The position numbers and the translations under genes are program-made. Of a DNA stretch of 64,000 bases, positions 26,775 through 36,081 are shown in pieces (the stretch's first letter is position 1; each line of letters begins with the position of its first letter). The notes beneath the pieces are model-generated. The model ran no database searches. It was given only the letters and a program-made list of their open reading frames with translations, and was not told the DNA's origin. The DNA lies in NCBI GenBank assembly GCA_937125285.1, contig CAKZLH010000244.1, positions 1 through 64,000 of the forward strand, in the 5' to 3' direction. The stretch comes from an uncultured Balneolaceae bacterium (GTDB taxonomy: Bacteria; Bacteroidota; Rhodothermia; Balneolales; Balneolaceae).

Positions 26775-28121
26775 TTGAGAATTCAGTTTTACCCTAACCA
26801 TTTGCAAAAGAATCATAAAATAAAGCTAAAGTCTTTTTGCTTTAGATGCGTGTATTTAGCCGCTTTATTGGCAAGTTTAACGTTTTCTTGCTTCCAACAA
26901 GATCCTATTCTTCAGAAGCCTCTCACTATTGCAACGGAAATAGCAGAGCAGTACCCTCTAGATGCCTTCGGATACCCCACAAGTGTTGGTCACATCAAAA
27001 GGGATGTAATTCAACCAAATGAAAGTTTATATGCTTTATTAGAGGAGATGGGTATGCCTAGAGATTCTATTTATCAGGTTTCTAGAATGTTAAATAGAAA
27101 CTTTGGTTTTAGATTCGTTAAAGAAAATCAGGTGTTTTTCCGTTACGAAAAAAAAACGCCTTCATTGGGTAAGAAATACGCTCCAATTCTAATATTGATG
27201 GAATCAAATGTTCGGTACCTGAAAATTGATTGGCAAAACAATCTATTGGTTGAAGCCTCTTCTAAACCCATTGAAATACGATTACGACAAGTTGAGGGCA
27301 TTATATCATCATCCCTCTACGAGTCCTTAATTAGTCAAGGCCATTCAACAGGAGTAGGTATTGAGTTAAGTGAATTATTTGCATGGCAAATAGATTTTTT
27401 CACCCTTTATAAGGGTGATCGATATCGAGCTATATATGAGGAATTTATCTCCGATGGTGAAGTCGTAGGTGTAGGACGTGTGATTGCCGCTGAATTTATC
27501 CATCAAAATAGACGGTTTGAAGCCTATTATTATTCCGATGAGCAACAACAAGGATACTATGATGCGGATGGGAATGGTATTCAAAAAGCACTTTTGAAAG
27601 CCCCCTTTACTTACAATCAGCGTATTAGTTCTAGTTTTAATTACAACAGATTTCATCCAGTGCTAAAACAGCGGGTGCCACACACTGGTACCGATTATGC
27701 TGCTCCACTAGGTACACCTGTTATTGCTGTTGGTGATGGAGTGGTTACCGAATCTCGCTATCGTGGTGTCAACGGAAATATTGTACAGATTCAGCATAAC
27801 GGTATGTATCGAACGGCTTATTTACACTTAAATGGTTTTGGGCCAGGTATTAGGAAAGGGGTAGAGGTAAAACAAGGGCAAGTTATCGGATATGTGGGAA
27901 GAACAGGGAGAGTTACTGGCGTTCATTTGCATTATACTCTCTACAAAAACAATGTACCCGTGAATTCTGTTCAAATTGATTTGCCATCGCAAGAATCCAT
28001 TAAAGATAGTTCTAGAGATAGCTTTGCACTAGAAGTTCAAAAATTGAGTTACTTATTGAGTCAGGGTGGAATAGTTATGGCGATTAATAACGATTTAAAC
28101 GCCGGCGGAAAAAGCTCATAA
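26775..28121 (+). CDS. M23 family (LytM) murein endopeptidase
   Basis: 448 residues. The C-terminal LytM domain has the zinc ligands HxxxD in PHTGTDYAAPLGTPV (about 302-306) and HxH in GVHLHYTLY (about 385). The preceding region (about 60-270) matches the MepM-like N-terminal layout with a LysM/OapA-like segment. The N-terminus has a basic stretch and a hydrophobic run ending LASLTFSC, which may be a lipobox though it is not canonical. The protein should cut peptidoglycan crosslinks at the periplasmic side. The TTG at 26775 is the start of the open frame, and a second TTG at codon 10 is possible. Its 3' end overlaps the convergent DUF58 gene by 38 bases, and it splits the Bat cluster. Confidence 0.85.
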   Translation: MRIQFYPNHLQKNHKIKLKSFCFRCVYLAALLASLTFSCFQQDPILQKPLTIATEIAEQYPLDAFGYPTSVGHIKRDVIQPNESLYALLEEMGMPRDSIYQVSRMLNRNFGFRFVKENQVFFRYEKKTPSLGKKYAPILILMESNVRYLKIDWQNNLLVEASSKPIEIRLRQVEGIISSSLYESLISQGHSTGVGIELSELFAWQIDFFTLYKGDRYRAIYEEFISDGEVVGVGRVIAAEFIHQNRRFEAYYYSDEQQQGYYDADGNGIQKALLKAPFTYNQRISSSFNYNRFHPVLKQRVPHTGTDYAAPLGTPVIAVGDGVVTESRYRGVNGNIVQIQHNGMYRTAYLHLNGFGPGIRKGVEVKQGQVIGYVGRTGRVTGVHLHYTLYKNNVPVNSVQIDLPSQESIKDSSRDSFALEVQKLSYLLSQGGIVMAINNDLNAGGKSS

Positions 28122-28959
28122 GCGGCTGTACATAGGATTCATTCGTATTTACTACAATGCTATCCATTTGCAGCTTAATCATTTGCTTATCAAAAGCTTC
28201 ATAGCGTTCTTTACGCCTTAATTTTATGGCGGATCGGACCGTTTTACTTGATGTATCAACGAGCACGTGCTGTCCCTTTTCTGCATCATATAACGGTAAA
28301 AGTCCTAGGTTTGGAAGTTCTTCTTCAAAAGGATGCCTCACATGTAGATTTACGAGGTCATGCTTTTGGTTGGTAATCTTTAAGGCTGTTTCATAGGATT
28401 GATCTTGAAAATCAGAAGCTAAAACTACAATCGATCTTCTATTGAGCAATCGGTTCACATAGTTAAGAGCGTTACTTAGATCGGTACCCTTTCCTTTGGG
28501 CTGAGTAGTATAAAGCTCTCGGATAATGCGGAGTACATGCTTTTTTCCCTTTTTTGGGGGCACTACTTTTTCAATGTCATCACTGAAGAGTATTAAGCCT
28601 ACTTTATCTCCATTCTGAATAGCGCTAAAAGCAAGAACCGCACAAATTTCAATGGCTAATTCAGATTTTGAGTATTGCAGGGTGCCTAATTTCCCACTAT
28701 TGGAAATATCTACACAAAGCATAAGAGTTTGCTCACGCTCTTCTTCAAATATTTTGATGAAGGGTTCACCTGTTCGTGCCGTTACATTCCAATCAATTTG
28801 CCGTATATCGTCCCCATAGGAGTAAGATCTTACTTCCGAAAAAGCCATACCACGGCCTTTAAATGCCGACTGATATTCTCCACCAAATAGATTGTTTACC
28901 AATCCTTTGGTTTGAATCTCGAGTTTGCGAATCTTTTTTAAAACTTCTTTTGAAATCAT
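28084..28959 (-). CDS. DUF58 domain protein of the MoxR/Bat cluster
   Basis: 291 residues. The DUF58 signature is YSYGDDIRQIDWNVTARTGEPFIKIFEEEREQ, followed by a VWA-like fold with CVDISNSG and VVLASDF. The N-terminus KEVLKKIRKLEIQTKGLVNNLFGGEYQSAFKGRGMAF is typical of members found next to MoxR ATPases. The role is probably as part of a chaperone-like membrane complex; this is family inference. No moxR gene is in the window. It should lie in an operon with batA, but here the M23 gene is interposed on the opposite strand. Confidence 0.87.
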   Translation of the reverse strand: MISKEVLKKIRKLEIQTKGLVNNLFGGEYQSAFKGRGMAFSEVRSYSYGDDIRQIDWNVTARTGEPFIKIFEEEREQTLMLCVDISNSGKLGTLQYSKSELAIEICAVLAFSAIQNGDKVGLILFSDDIEKVVPPKKGKKHVLRIIRELYTTQPKGKGTDLSNALNYVNRLLNRRSIVVLASDFQDQSYETALKITNQKHDLVNLHVRHPFEEELPNLGLLPLYDAEKGQHVLVDTSSKTVRSAIKLRRKERYEAFDKQMIKLQMDSIVVNTNESYVQPLMSFFRRRLNRY

Positions 28960-29039
28960 AGGAATAACCGTTATCCAATGGTAGAAATTATTATGTTTAG
29001 ATGCATTGAAAAATCACCTGTTACGTATTTTATCCACAC

Positions 29040-29768
29040 ATGAGTCTGGAATATTCTAGGGCAATTATTTTACGGTGTATAGATTATCAAGAGTCTAGTA
29101 AGATTATAACCGTACTCACGCGAGAGCAGGGGAAATTCGCGCTAATGGCGCGTGGGGCTAAAAAACACAAAAGCCCATTTGCTGCGGTATTAGAACCTGG
29201 CAATCTATTAGATATTGGTTATGTATATAAAAGCAGTCGTAACGTTCAAGATTTGCGCTCTGTCGATACGGTACATTTGGTGGATACATTACGAACTCGA
29301 ATTGATGCATGGTATTTACTGTTTGAAATTTTAGATCGTGTGAATCTCTTAATCCATGAACACGAGAACAATGAATGGATATTTCAACTACTGGAACAAT
29401 TTCTACCATGGTTTACAAAACAGCAAAAAACTTATTACAATGTCTTACCGTACCTACTCATTCGGTTCACTCAGTCTACAGGTATCGATTTACAAGAGGA
29501 ATTATCGGAAGAAACTACTCGTTCATTCTTACATATTCCAACTGGCACGCTAACCGACCATGAGTTAGACGGTGGGAGATTTGAGTTTAATCAAGTTCAA
29601 ACAGAGTTTGTTAGGTCGGTTTTACACGGTTCCTCAAAGAAATATTTGGATCAACCATTAAGTAAATCGGAATACATTGAACTGGTACAACATTTAGACT
29701 CCTATTTTCATTATCATATTGAGGGTTATCATCCACAGAAGTCTCAAACTTTCTTTGAATTGATTTAA
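29040..29768 (+). CDS. recO: DNA repair protein RecO
   Basis: 242 residues, normal for RecO, which loads RecA with RecR onto gapped DNA. The N-terminal OB-fold shows SRAIILRCIDYQESSKIITVLTREQGKFALMARGAKK, the best-conserved stretch of the family, and the remainder is the helical domain. The zinc finger cysteines found in some RecO proteins are absent. The start ATG at 29040 follows an 80-base gap after the divergent DUF58 gene. It is followed after 10 bases by the HtrA protease gene. Confidence 0.88.
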   Translation: MSLEYSRAIILRCIDYQESSKIITVLTREQGKFALMARGAKKHKSPFAAVLEPGNLLDIGYVYKSSRNVQDLRSVDTVHLVDTLRTRIDAWYLLFEILDRVNLLIHEHENNEWIFQLLEQFLPWFTKQQKTYYNVLPYLLIRFTQSTGIDLQEELSEETTRSFLHIPTGTLTDHELDGGRFEFNQVQTEFVRSVLHGSSKKYLDQPLSKSEYIELVQHLDSYFHYHIEGYHPQKSQTFFELI

Positions 29769-29778
29769 GAATTATTAC

Positions 29779-31329
29779 ATGTCTACCAATCGTTATCTAA
29801 CATATGTACTGTTGTTGCTAATTGGATTAACCATAGGATTTTTATGGGATGGTTATATGGATAGAAACCAACTCAATACCAATGATTCTCTCAAGTTTAC
29901 AACCATCAGTAAAAGTGACAGCAGCTTTATAGACGAATCCGTCTTATTGGAACTAGGTGAACGGTTTTTATTCCGGAAAGTAGCCGACGAAATAACACCT
30001 TCAGTAGTGTATATAGAAACTTTGGTACCTGTAGAATTGCCCCAGGACGGGAATCATGATTTTTCTGATGAATTTTGGAATCGATTTTTACCAAGAAGTG
30101 CTAGAAGTGTCGGCTCAGGTGTAATTATTAGCTCAGACGGGTACATCTTAACCAATCATCATGTGATTGAAGGGGCACAGTCCGATGGCATAGAAGTTGT
30201 TTTAAATGATAAAAGAGCTTACGCCGCTCAGATTATTGGCTCGGATCCAAGTACAGACTTGGCGGTAATTAAAATCGATGCTGTGAATTTACCCTCTGCC
30301 ATCATTGGTAATTCTGATTTGGTCCAAGTAGGAGAGTGGGTGATGGCTGTGGGTAATCCGTTCCGCTTGAGAGCTACGGTAACAGCAGGTATAATTAGTG
30401 CTTTGGGACGTGATGTCCAAATCATAGATGATCGCATGAGAATCGAGAGTTTTATTCAAACCGATGCCGCAATAAATAAAGGTAACAGTGGAGGAGCACT
30501 GGTGAACACAAGTGGCCAACTCATTGGTATTAATACAGCAATAGCTTCACAGAGTGGTAGCTATCAAGGATATGGTTTTGCTGTACCTAGCAATTTAGCC
30601 ACCAAAGTAGCTTCTGATATCATCACATACGGTAAGGTGCGAAGACCTTTGTTGGGGGTTCAAATACAATCGGTAGATTACAATAGGGCCGTGACATTGG
30701 GATTGCCTGAAGTGGTGGGTGTTGAAATTATTGCCTTAAATCCTGGAGGTGCGGCACAACTTGCGGGTATTATGAAAGGGGATGTGGTCCTCAGTGTAGA
30801 TGACTTTCCGGTAAATGCATCTAATGCTCTACAGGAGCGTATTGCGTTAAAATCACCAGGAAGTGAAACAAAATTGCACATTTGGAGAAATAACGAAGTT
30901 ATTACTATTAGGGTTGAATTAGATGAACTATCCCTTGTTGCACAAGTCAATGATGAGATAGATGCTTTAGATCAGTTTTTGGGTAATGAAACGGATGAAC
31001 CCAATTTGACCGAAAACCCAAGAGATGATGGTACTGGGCAGGTATGGTTGAATACCCCATTTGGCTTTGAAATTAACGGCCTTTCTACTCCAGAAGATCC
31101 CTCAATGTACGACTGGTATGTCGCAGGTATACAACAAGACTCCGAAGCTTACAAAAGGGGATTAAGAAATGGTGATCAATTGTTACGCATCGATCGCCAA
31201 CGTATACTAACGCCAATGGACTTGCAGCGATACTTGCAAAACTCTCTCAAAAACTCATATTCCGTATTATTGGAATGCATAACGGAAGATAATGAGAAAA
31301 AATTTAGCTACTTCTCTTTTAATAAATAA
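29779..31329 (+). CDS. degP: HtrA/DegP-type periplasmic serine protease with two PDZ domains
   Basis: 516 residues. An N-terminal membrane anchor (about 6-22) is followed by a trypsin-like domain with the triad His (TNHHVIEG, about 125), Asp (STDLAVIKID, about 158) and Ser (GNSGGALVN, about 236). PDZ1 follows (LLGVQIQS to VRVEL). Then comes an acidic linker of about 45 residues (about 390-435) and a second PDZ-like domain ending near the C-terminus (YKRGLRNGDQLLRID). The protein degrades or refolds misfolded envelope proteins. It lies between recO and a lipoprotein gene. Because the anchor lacks a clear cleavage site it could stay membrane-bound like DegS; two PDZ domains favour DegP/DegQ. 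Confidence 0.9.
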   Translation: MSTNRYLTYVLLLLIGLTIGFLWDGYMDRNQLNTNDSLKFTTISKSDSSFIDESVLLELGERFLFRKVADEITPSVVYIETLVPVELPQDGNHDFSDEFWNRFLPRSARSVGSGVIISSDGYILTNHHVIEGAQSDGIEVVLNDKRAYAAQIIGSDPSTDLAVIKIDAVNLPSAIIGNSDLVQVGEWVMAVGNPFRLRATVTAGIISALGRDVQIIDDRMRIESFIQTDAAINKGNSGGALVNTSGQLIGINTAIASQSGSYQGYGFAVPSNLATKVASDIITYGKVRRPLLGVQIQSVDYNRAVTLGLPEVVGVEIIALNPGGAAQLAGIMKGDVVLSVDDFPVNASNALQERIALKSPGSETKLHIWRNNEVITIRVELDELSLVAQVNDEIDALDQFLGNETDEPNLTENPRDDGTGQVWLNTPFGFEINGLSTPEDPSMYDWYVAGIQQDSEAYKRGLRNGDQLLRIDRQRILTPMDLQRYLQNSLKNSYSVLLECITEDNEKKFSYFSFNK

Positions 31330-31333
31330 GAAC

Positions 31334-31852
31334 ATGAACTATTTAAAATCTATCATTGGACTCTTGTTGCTAAGTGTACTGATGTTGTTTTGTGCACCGT
31401 CCAATGAATTAACCAGCGATAATAATCAGAGTCCATTCATACCTAATTGGTATAGCGCAGATGGGTACGCAAGTGACTCAACAACCGTTTCTTATTTTTA
31501 TGTTTCGCAGTCAGTAGATTCTTTGTCATCCATTGAAATGGCAAAAAAAGTAGCAGAAGTTGAGTTGATAAATAATATAGACGATCGGGTAGAGGCCTAT
31601 AGAAGATTGCAAAATGAGTCCGAATTATGGCAAAGTACCGATAGTATTCGGCAGCTTAGAATGGCGATAATTCAGCTCTTAGGTCGTTCTGAAATGGTTC
31701 ATTCAGTCACTCAAAAAGAAGGGCGATACTATAAAAATTATATACAGATATCCATATCGAAGAATTCCATCATGAGCCAATTACTCGACTCAACAACGCT
31801 TGATTCTAAGATAGCTGCCGATGTCATGAGTGAACTATTAGATACTTTGTAG
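31334..31852 (+). CDS. Small lipoprotein, possibly LPP20-like
   Basis: 172 residues from the ATG at 31334, which starts a good lipoprotein signal peptide (MNYLKSIIGLLLLSVLMLFC). An in-frame start at 31292 would overlap htrA and place 14 residues before that signal, so I rejected it. The mature part shows PNWYSADGYAS, then EMAKKVAEVELINNI, a pattern that recalls LPP20-type lipoproteins (a Pro-x-Trp-Tyr block followed by an Ala-rich helix). The match is by eye and the function is not known. It follows htrA by 4 bases, suggesting an envelope quality-control link. Confidence 0.6.
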   Translation: MNYLKSIIGLLLLSVLMLFCAPSNELTSDNNQSPFIPNWYSADGYASDSTTVSYFYVSQSVDSLSSIEMAKKVAEVELINNIDDRVEAYRRLQNESELWQSTDSIRQLRMAIIQLLGRSEMVHSVTQKEGRYYKNYIQISISKNSIMSQLLDSTTLDSKIAADVMSELLDTL

Positions 31853-31928
31853 TTTTTACAATTTTAAACGAATCAGCAGTGATTTTACTCGTTACTTCAA
31901 AAATTAACTTAACCTTTACATGTGTACT

Positions 31929-33299
31929 ATGAACATTAGAAATATTGTAGCAGGCTTGGCTATTTTGGTCTTGGTTACTTTTTCTGAAAAAGCAACAGGT
32001 CAGGATGCCCCCGCTCATGCCATAACCAATGTAACTATCCATTTGGCAAGTGGAGAAACTTTAAGTAATTCCGATATCGTATGGAGAGATGGTATTATTG
32101 TAGATATCGGAAGCGATTTAGATATACCTTTTGATGTATATACCATCGATGGTGGAGACTCTCTCCACGTATTCCCCGGATTGATAGACGGACTAGCTAC
32201 CTGGGGAAGTCCTGAGCAGCCACGGAATCTACCTACCTTAGAAGATCCAGGTAATCCACCTTATGACCGAGCGGGAGTTCAACCCGAAAGAAAACCTGTT
32301 CATTATTTAAACGAGGATAAGTCGATATCGGCAGCAATGAAAGCGGGTTTTACCCTTGTAGCTCTTGGTTTAGATGGGCAAATGCTACCTGGTCAAGTTC
32401 AGCCATTTAATTTGTCTTCTGAGCAACTTACCGAATCTCACTTATTTTCTACCAGCATTGGACTACAGGGTAGTTTTGATACGGCTCCCGGTGGATGGGG
32501 TAGTGGAGCTTATCCATCTACACAAATGGGGGTAATGGCTTATTTTCGACAATTAATGTACGATGCTGCTGCCCTACAAGAGCATATGAATTATTTTGAG
32601 AAGCATCCTGATATGCCTCAACCTGAACATAGTGAAGTTTTAGAAGCACTATTCCCACTGATTAATGCCGAAATGCCACTGATTTTTGAAGTTGATTCAA
32701 AAGAAGAAATCGAACGTTTATTTCGATTACAGGATGAATTTGGCTTTGATGTCATCTTAGTTGGTGCTAGAAACGCTGCTCCTTTAGCCGCCGATCTTAA
32801 GAATCGCAATATATCGGTGATTGCTAACTTAGATGTGAATGATAAACCAAAGTGGATGACTGATGCGGAGAAAGAATCCAAAGACAGCGAAAATGATAAG
32901 GATGGTGAAGATAAGTCTGAAGAAAGTGATGAGCTAAGCGAGGAAGAAATCACCTTTAGGGCTAAACAAGAAGCTGCGTGGAATAGTGAAATTCAAAATA
33001 TCCGATCATTAATTGATAGTGGAGTTTCTGTTGGTTTTAGTTCGGCAGGTTTGTCCGTTAAAGACCTTCAGTCCAAAATTACACTCTTAGTGGATGAAGG
33101 TGTTTTAACCACAACGGAATTATTAAAAATGATGACACATACCAATGCCGATATTTTAGGATTGAGCAATAGAGTAGGTGATCTAAAAGTTGGGATGGGT
33201 GCTCATCTTATTTTGACTACTGGTCCACTTTTTGAGAAAGGAACTAAAATTCACACTCATGTTAGTCAGGGTGTAATCAATGACTTTATGGAGAATTAA
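31929..33299 (+). CDS. Secreted amidohydrolase-fold protein lacking the HxH metal motif
   Basis: 456 residues from the ATG at 31929; an ATG three codons upstream is possible. A signal peptide (NIVAGLAILVLVTFSEKATGQ) leads into the amidohydrolase composite fold: a beta-sandwich with ITNVTIHLASGETLS, then the FPGLID strand. Where active members have DxHxH, this one has DGLAT (87-91), so the first metal ligands are missing. The C-terminal NADILGLSNRVGDLKVGMGAHLIL block is typical of the family. A Ser/Glu/Asp/Lys-rich loop lies at about 312-345. It is the first of three tandem related genes, 2 bases before the second. It is probably periplasmic; a catalytic role is doubtful. Confidence 0.75.
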   Translation: MNIRNIVAGLAILVLVTFSEKATGQDAPAHAITNVTIHLASGETLSNSDIVWRDGIIVDIGSDLDIPFDVYTIDGGDSLHVFPGLIDGLATWGSPEQPRNLPTLEDPGNPPYDRAGVQPERKPVHYLNEDKSISAAMKAGFTLVALGLDGQMLPGQVQPFNLSSEQLTESHLFSTSIGLQGSFDTAPGGWGSGAYPSTQMGVMAYFRQLMYDAAALQEHMNYFEKHPDMPQPEHSEVLEALFPLINAEMPLIFEVDSKEEIERLFRLQDEFGFDVILVGARNAAPLAADLKNRNISVIANLDVNDKPKWMTDAEKESKDSENDKDGEDKSEESDELSEEEITFRAKQEAAWNSEIQNIRSLIDSGVSVGFSSAGLSVKDLQSKITLLVDEGVLTTTELLKMMTHTNADILGLSNRVGDLKVGMGAHLILTTGPLFEKGTKIHTHVSQGVINDFMEN

Positions 33300-33301
33300 T
33301 T

Positions 33302-34684
33302 ATGAAAAAAATACTACACATATTTATTGTATTTGGAGTCTTTTCCCTTTCGGCATCTGCTCAGGATAAAGGTTCTGTGTTTATAGAAAATGCCACATTA
33401 GTAACCGTTACAGATGATATCATCGAGAATGGAGATATACTCATCACCAATGGTGTTATCACGCAGATAGGCACGGATTTATCAGCACCAGCTGGTGTAA
33501 CCGTGATTGATGGTACTGGCAAATTTGTAATGCCAGGAATTATTGATGCCCATTCGCACTTAAATACCGTAAGTACCAATGAAGCCAGAAATCCTGTTAC
33601 TGCAGAAGTAACAATGGAAGAGTCCATTGATCCTAACGAAGTGTCTATTTATCGTGCACTTGCTGGGGGTGTAACTTCTATCCATCTAATGCATGGTTCT
33701 GCGAATGTTATTGGAGGACAGGGTGAAACCCTTAAACTTCGCTATGGAACCACCCAAGATGGTATGCGATTTGATGGGGCGAAGAGAACCATTAAATTTG
33801 CTCTAGGTGAAAACCCAACCCGTGTTCACGGTCAAGGGAATGGTATTCTCCCAAGAACACGAATGGGAGTTGAGCAAATTATCAGAAGTCACTTTGATGA
33901 AGCCTTAGATTATCGAGTGAAACGAGAAGCTTATCTCTCAGCAAAACAAAAGTATGAGAGTGATAGAAGAGGCCGAACAGCTCCACCTGTACCAGTGGCA
34001 AAAAATCTTCGTTATGATGTATTAAATGATATAATTGATGGAGAAATTCTTGTTCATTGTCACTCGTATAGAGCCGATGAAATACTCATGCTCATGAGAG
34101 TTTTTAATGACTACGGAATTAAGAATTATACCTTTCAGCATGCAAATGAAGCCTTCAAAGTAGCTCCTGAGATTGCAAAAAATGGAGCTTATACCTCTGT
34201 GTTTGCCGATTGGTGGGCCTATAAATTTGAAGTTTATTATTCAACTGCATTTAATGCTACCATTTTGAATGAAAATGGAGTCACCAACAGTATTAACAGT
34301 GATAGTAATGAGTTGATTCGTCATTTGAATCATGAAGCAGCGAAAACAGTCCGATATGGTCAAACCTCCGAAGCAGATGCTTTAAAAATGATTACTATCA
34401 ACCCTGCTATGCAATTAGGAATTGCTGATAAAGTTGGAAGTTTGGAAGTAGGTAAACAAGGTGATATTGCCATCTGGAGTGGTCATCCATTAAGTATCTA
34501 CAGTAAAGTAGAGCAAACTTATATTGATGGGACTAAATATTTTGACTTGGCTAATGATCCCGTAGATATGCGAATCGACATTAGCAGTGATGATAACTAT
34601 GAGGAGTCATTCACCACAGGCTTTATCAAGGGTAGAGAAGCTGATGCTTGTATGAGTGATGTGTTTCAATTAATTCAAGAATAA
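33302..34684 (+). CDS. Secreted amidohydrolase (metal site intact)
   Basis: 460 residues with a signal peptide ending near SASAQ. It has the amidohydrolase layout: IENATLVTVTDDIIENGDILITNG (sandwich), MPGIIDAHSHLN with metal histidines 84 and 86, GEILVHCHSYRADE (about 250), FQHANEAF (about 278) and a late Asp in NSDSN (about 332). The end has ADKVGSLEVGKQGDIAIWSG. Members act on cyclic amides or dipeptides, including imidazolonepropionase- and prolidase-like enzymes; the substrate is not readable. It is the middle gene of the triplet and the only one with the full metal motif, 18 bases before the third. Confidence 0.85.
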   Translation: MKKILHIFIVFGVFSLSASAQDKGSVFIENATLVTVTDDIIENGDILITNGVITQIGTDLSAPAGVTVIDGTGKFVMPGIIDAHSHLNTVSTNEARNPVTAEVTMEESIDPNEVSIYRALAGGVTSIHLMHGSANVIGGQGETLKLRYGTTQDGMRFDGAKRTIKFALGENPTRVHGQGNGILPRTRMGVEQIIRSHFDEALDYRVKREAYLSAKQKYESDRRGRTAPPVPVAKNLRYDVLNDIIDGEILVHCHSYRADEILMLMRVFNDYGIKNYTFQHANEAFKVAPEIAKNGAYTSVFADWWAYKFEVYYSTAFNATILNENGVTNSINSDSNELIRHLNHEAAKTVRYGQTSEADALKMITINPAMQLGIADKVGSLEVGKQGDIAIWSGHPLSIYSKVEQTYIDGTKYFDLANDPVDMRIDISSDDNYEESFTTGFIKGREADACMSDVFQLIQE

Positions 34685-34702
34685 TACGAGGAGACTAATA
34701 AA

Positions 34703-36022
34703 ATGAAATCGATTAAATTTACGGCACTCTTAGGTTTCCTATTACTGTTCTCTGGAGCATTGGAAGCACAAATAACAGATAAACCCGAGTATGGGAAAAT
34801 AGCCATTATAGGTGCTACGGTTCATACCGTTAGTAATGGTAGTATCGAGCAGGGTATAGTTACCATACATAATGGTAATATTGAGTATGTGGGTACCGAT
34901 CGCTCCAAAGTCGGTAGTGATTATAAGATAATTGAAGCTACTGGAAAACATGTCTATCCAGGTTTTATGGATAGTGGAACCTCACTAGGTCTTGTGGAAA
35001 TTAACGCGGTACCCGTTACCGTGGATAACCGCGAGGTTGGGAATATTAATCCAAACATGCTAGCCTTTACTGCTTGGAACCCTCATAGTGCAGCTATACC
35101 AGTTACTCGTGTAAGCGGGGTCACTCATGTCCTTACAGCTCCTCAGGGAGGCTTGGTCTCTGGACAAGCCGCTATTATGGATTTGTGGGGATACTCACCT
35201 GATTCTATGGCGGTAGATGCCACTGCGGGTATGGTACTTAACTGGCCTAGCGTACGGAGTGGTGGTTGGAATAGACGAACACCTGAGCAAATGGAAAAAC
35301 AATACAAAGAAACCATTGGTGCATTGAATAAACTATTGGATAATGCACGTTTTTATGATCAAATGATGTCTGAATTTGAATCCAACCCTAATGGAAAAGT
35401 TAAGCCAGAAAAGAATCAACATCTTGAAGCTATGCGAGAAATGGTGAATGGTCAAACACCGATTATTATCTCGGTATCAAGTGAAAAAGATATTCTAAAT
35501 GCTATTGAGTGGTCAAAACACGAGGATCATTCAGATTTGAATATAGTTTTTGCGGGTGTTGAAGAAGGTTGGAGAGTAGCAGAAGAAATTGCTGAAGCGG
35601 GTATCCCATGTTTAGTTTCTACCCTCTACACACCTACTAGAGCCTATGATCATGTACATAGACCGTATGAAAATCCAGGCGCTTTAATGAAAGCGGGTGT
35701 AAAAGTAGCTATTATGACTGGTGAAGTAGAAAATGTTAGAAATCTACCCTTTAATGCCGGATACGCTGCTGCATATGGTATGGGTACAGAAGAGGCTGTT
35801 AAAGCTGTTACCATTAATCCAGCACAAATTTTTGGGGTTGATCATCTGTTGGGTAGTTTAGAAGCAGGCAAACAAGCGAACCTTTTCATTAGTACAGGTG
35901 ATCCATTTGAACCACTAAGTCAAATAGAGCAAGTGTTTATAGCTGGTTTTCAAATACCAATGGATAGCCGACATACACAGCTATTTGAAGAATTCTTAGA
36001 TCGAGATGCGACTCAAAACTAG
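34703..36022 (+). CDS. Secreted amidohydrolase-fold protein lacking the HxH metal motif
   Basis: 439 residues with a signal peptide (FTALLGFLLLFSGALEAQ). Family features are IAIIGATVHTVSNGSIEQG, VYPGFMD, VTHVLTAPQGGLVSGQAA and a C-terminal VDHLLGSLEAGKQANLFIS. Where DxHxH is expected it has DSGTS (90-94), so the first two metal ligands are absent, as in the first gene of the triplet. A GAGGAG ribosome site about 10 bases before its ATG is one of the better ones in the window. A strong terminator follows. It may be a regulatory or structural partner of the middle enzyme; this is inference. Confidence 0.78.
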   Translation: MKSIKFTALLGFLLLFSGALEAQITDKPEYGKIAIIGATVHTVSNGSIEQGIVTIHNGNIEYVGTDRSKVGSDYKIIEATGKHVYPGFMDSGTSLGLVEINAVPVTVDNREVGNINPNMLAFTAWNPHSAAIPVTRVSGVTHVLTAPQGGLVSGQAAIMDLWGYSPDSMAVDATAGMVLNWPSVRSGGWNRRTPEQMEKQYKETIGALNKLLDNARFYDQMMSEFESNPNGKVKPEKNQHLEAMREMVNGQTPIIISVSSEKDILNAIEWSKHEDHSDLNIVFAGVEEGWRVAEEIAEAGIPCLVSTLYTPTRAYDHVHRPYENPGALMKAGVKVAIMTGEVENVRNLPFNAGYAAAYGMGTEEAVKAVTINPAQIFGVDHLLGSLEAGKQANLFISTGDPFEPLSQIEQVFIAGFQIPMDSRHTQLFEEFLDRDATQN

Positions 36023-36050
36023 TCGTTAATCATAGAATTATACCTGTAAA

Positions 36051-36081
36051 AGAACCACTTCCAAAGTGGTTCTTTTTTTTT
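36051..36081 (+). terminator. Intrinsic terminator after the amidohydrolase triplet
   Basis: AGAACCACTT (36051-36060) and AAGTGGTTCT (36064-36073) form a perfect 10-base-pair stem with a 3-base loop, followed by a run of T to about 36081. It closes the plus-strand unit recO to the third amidohydrolase. Confidence 0.93.

Noticed and set aside
32618-32953. 111-codon serine-rich minus-strand frame opposite the first amidohydrolase
   Set aside because: Composition mirrors the acidic loop on the plus strand; no start signal or domain.
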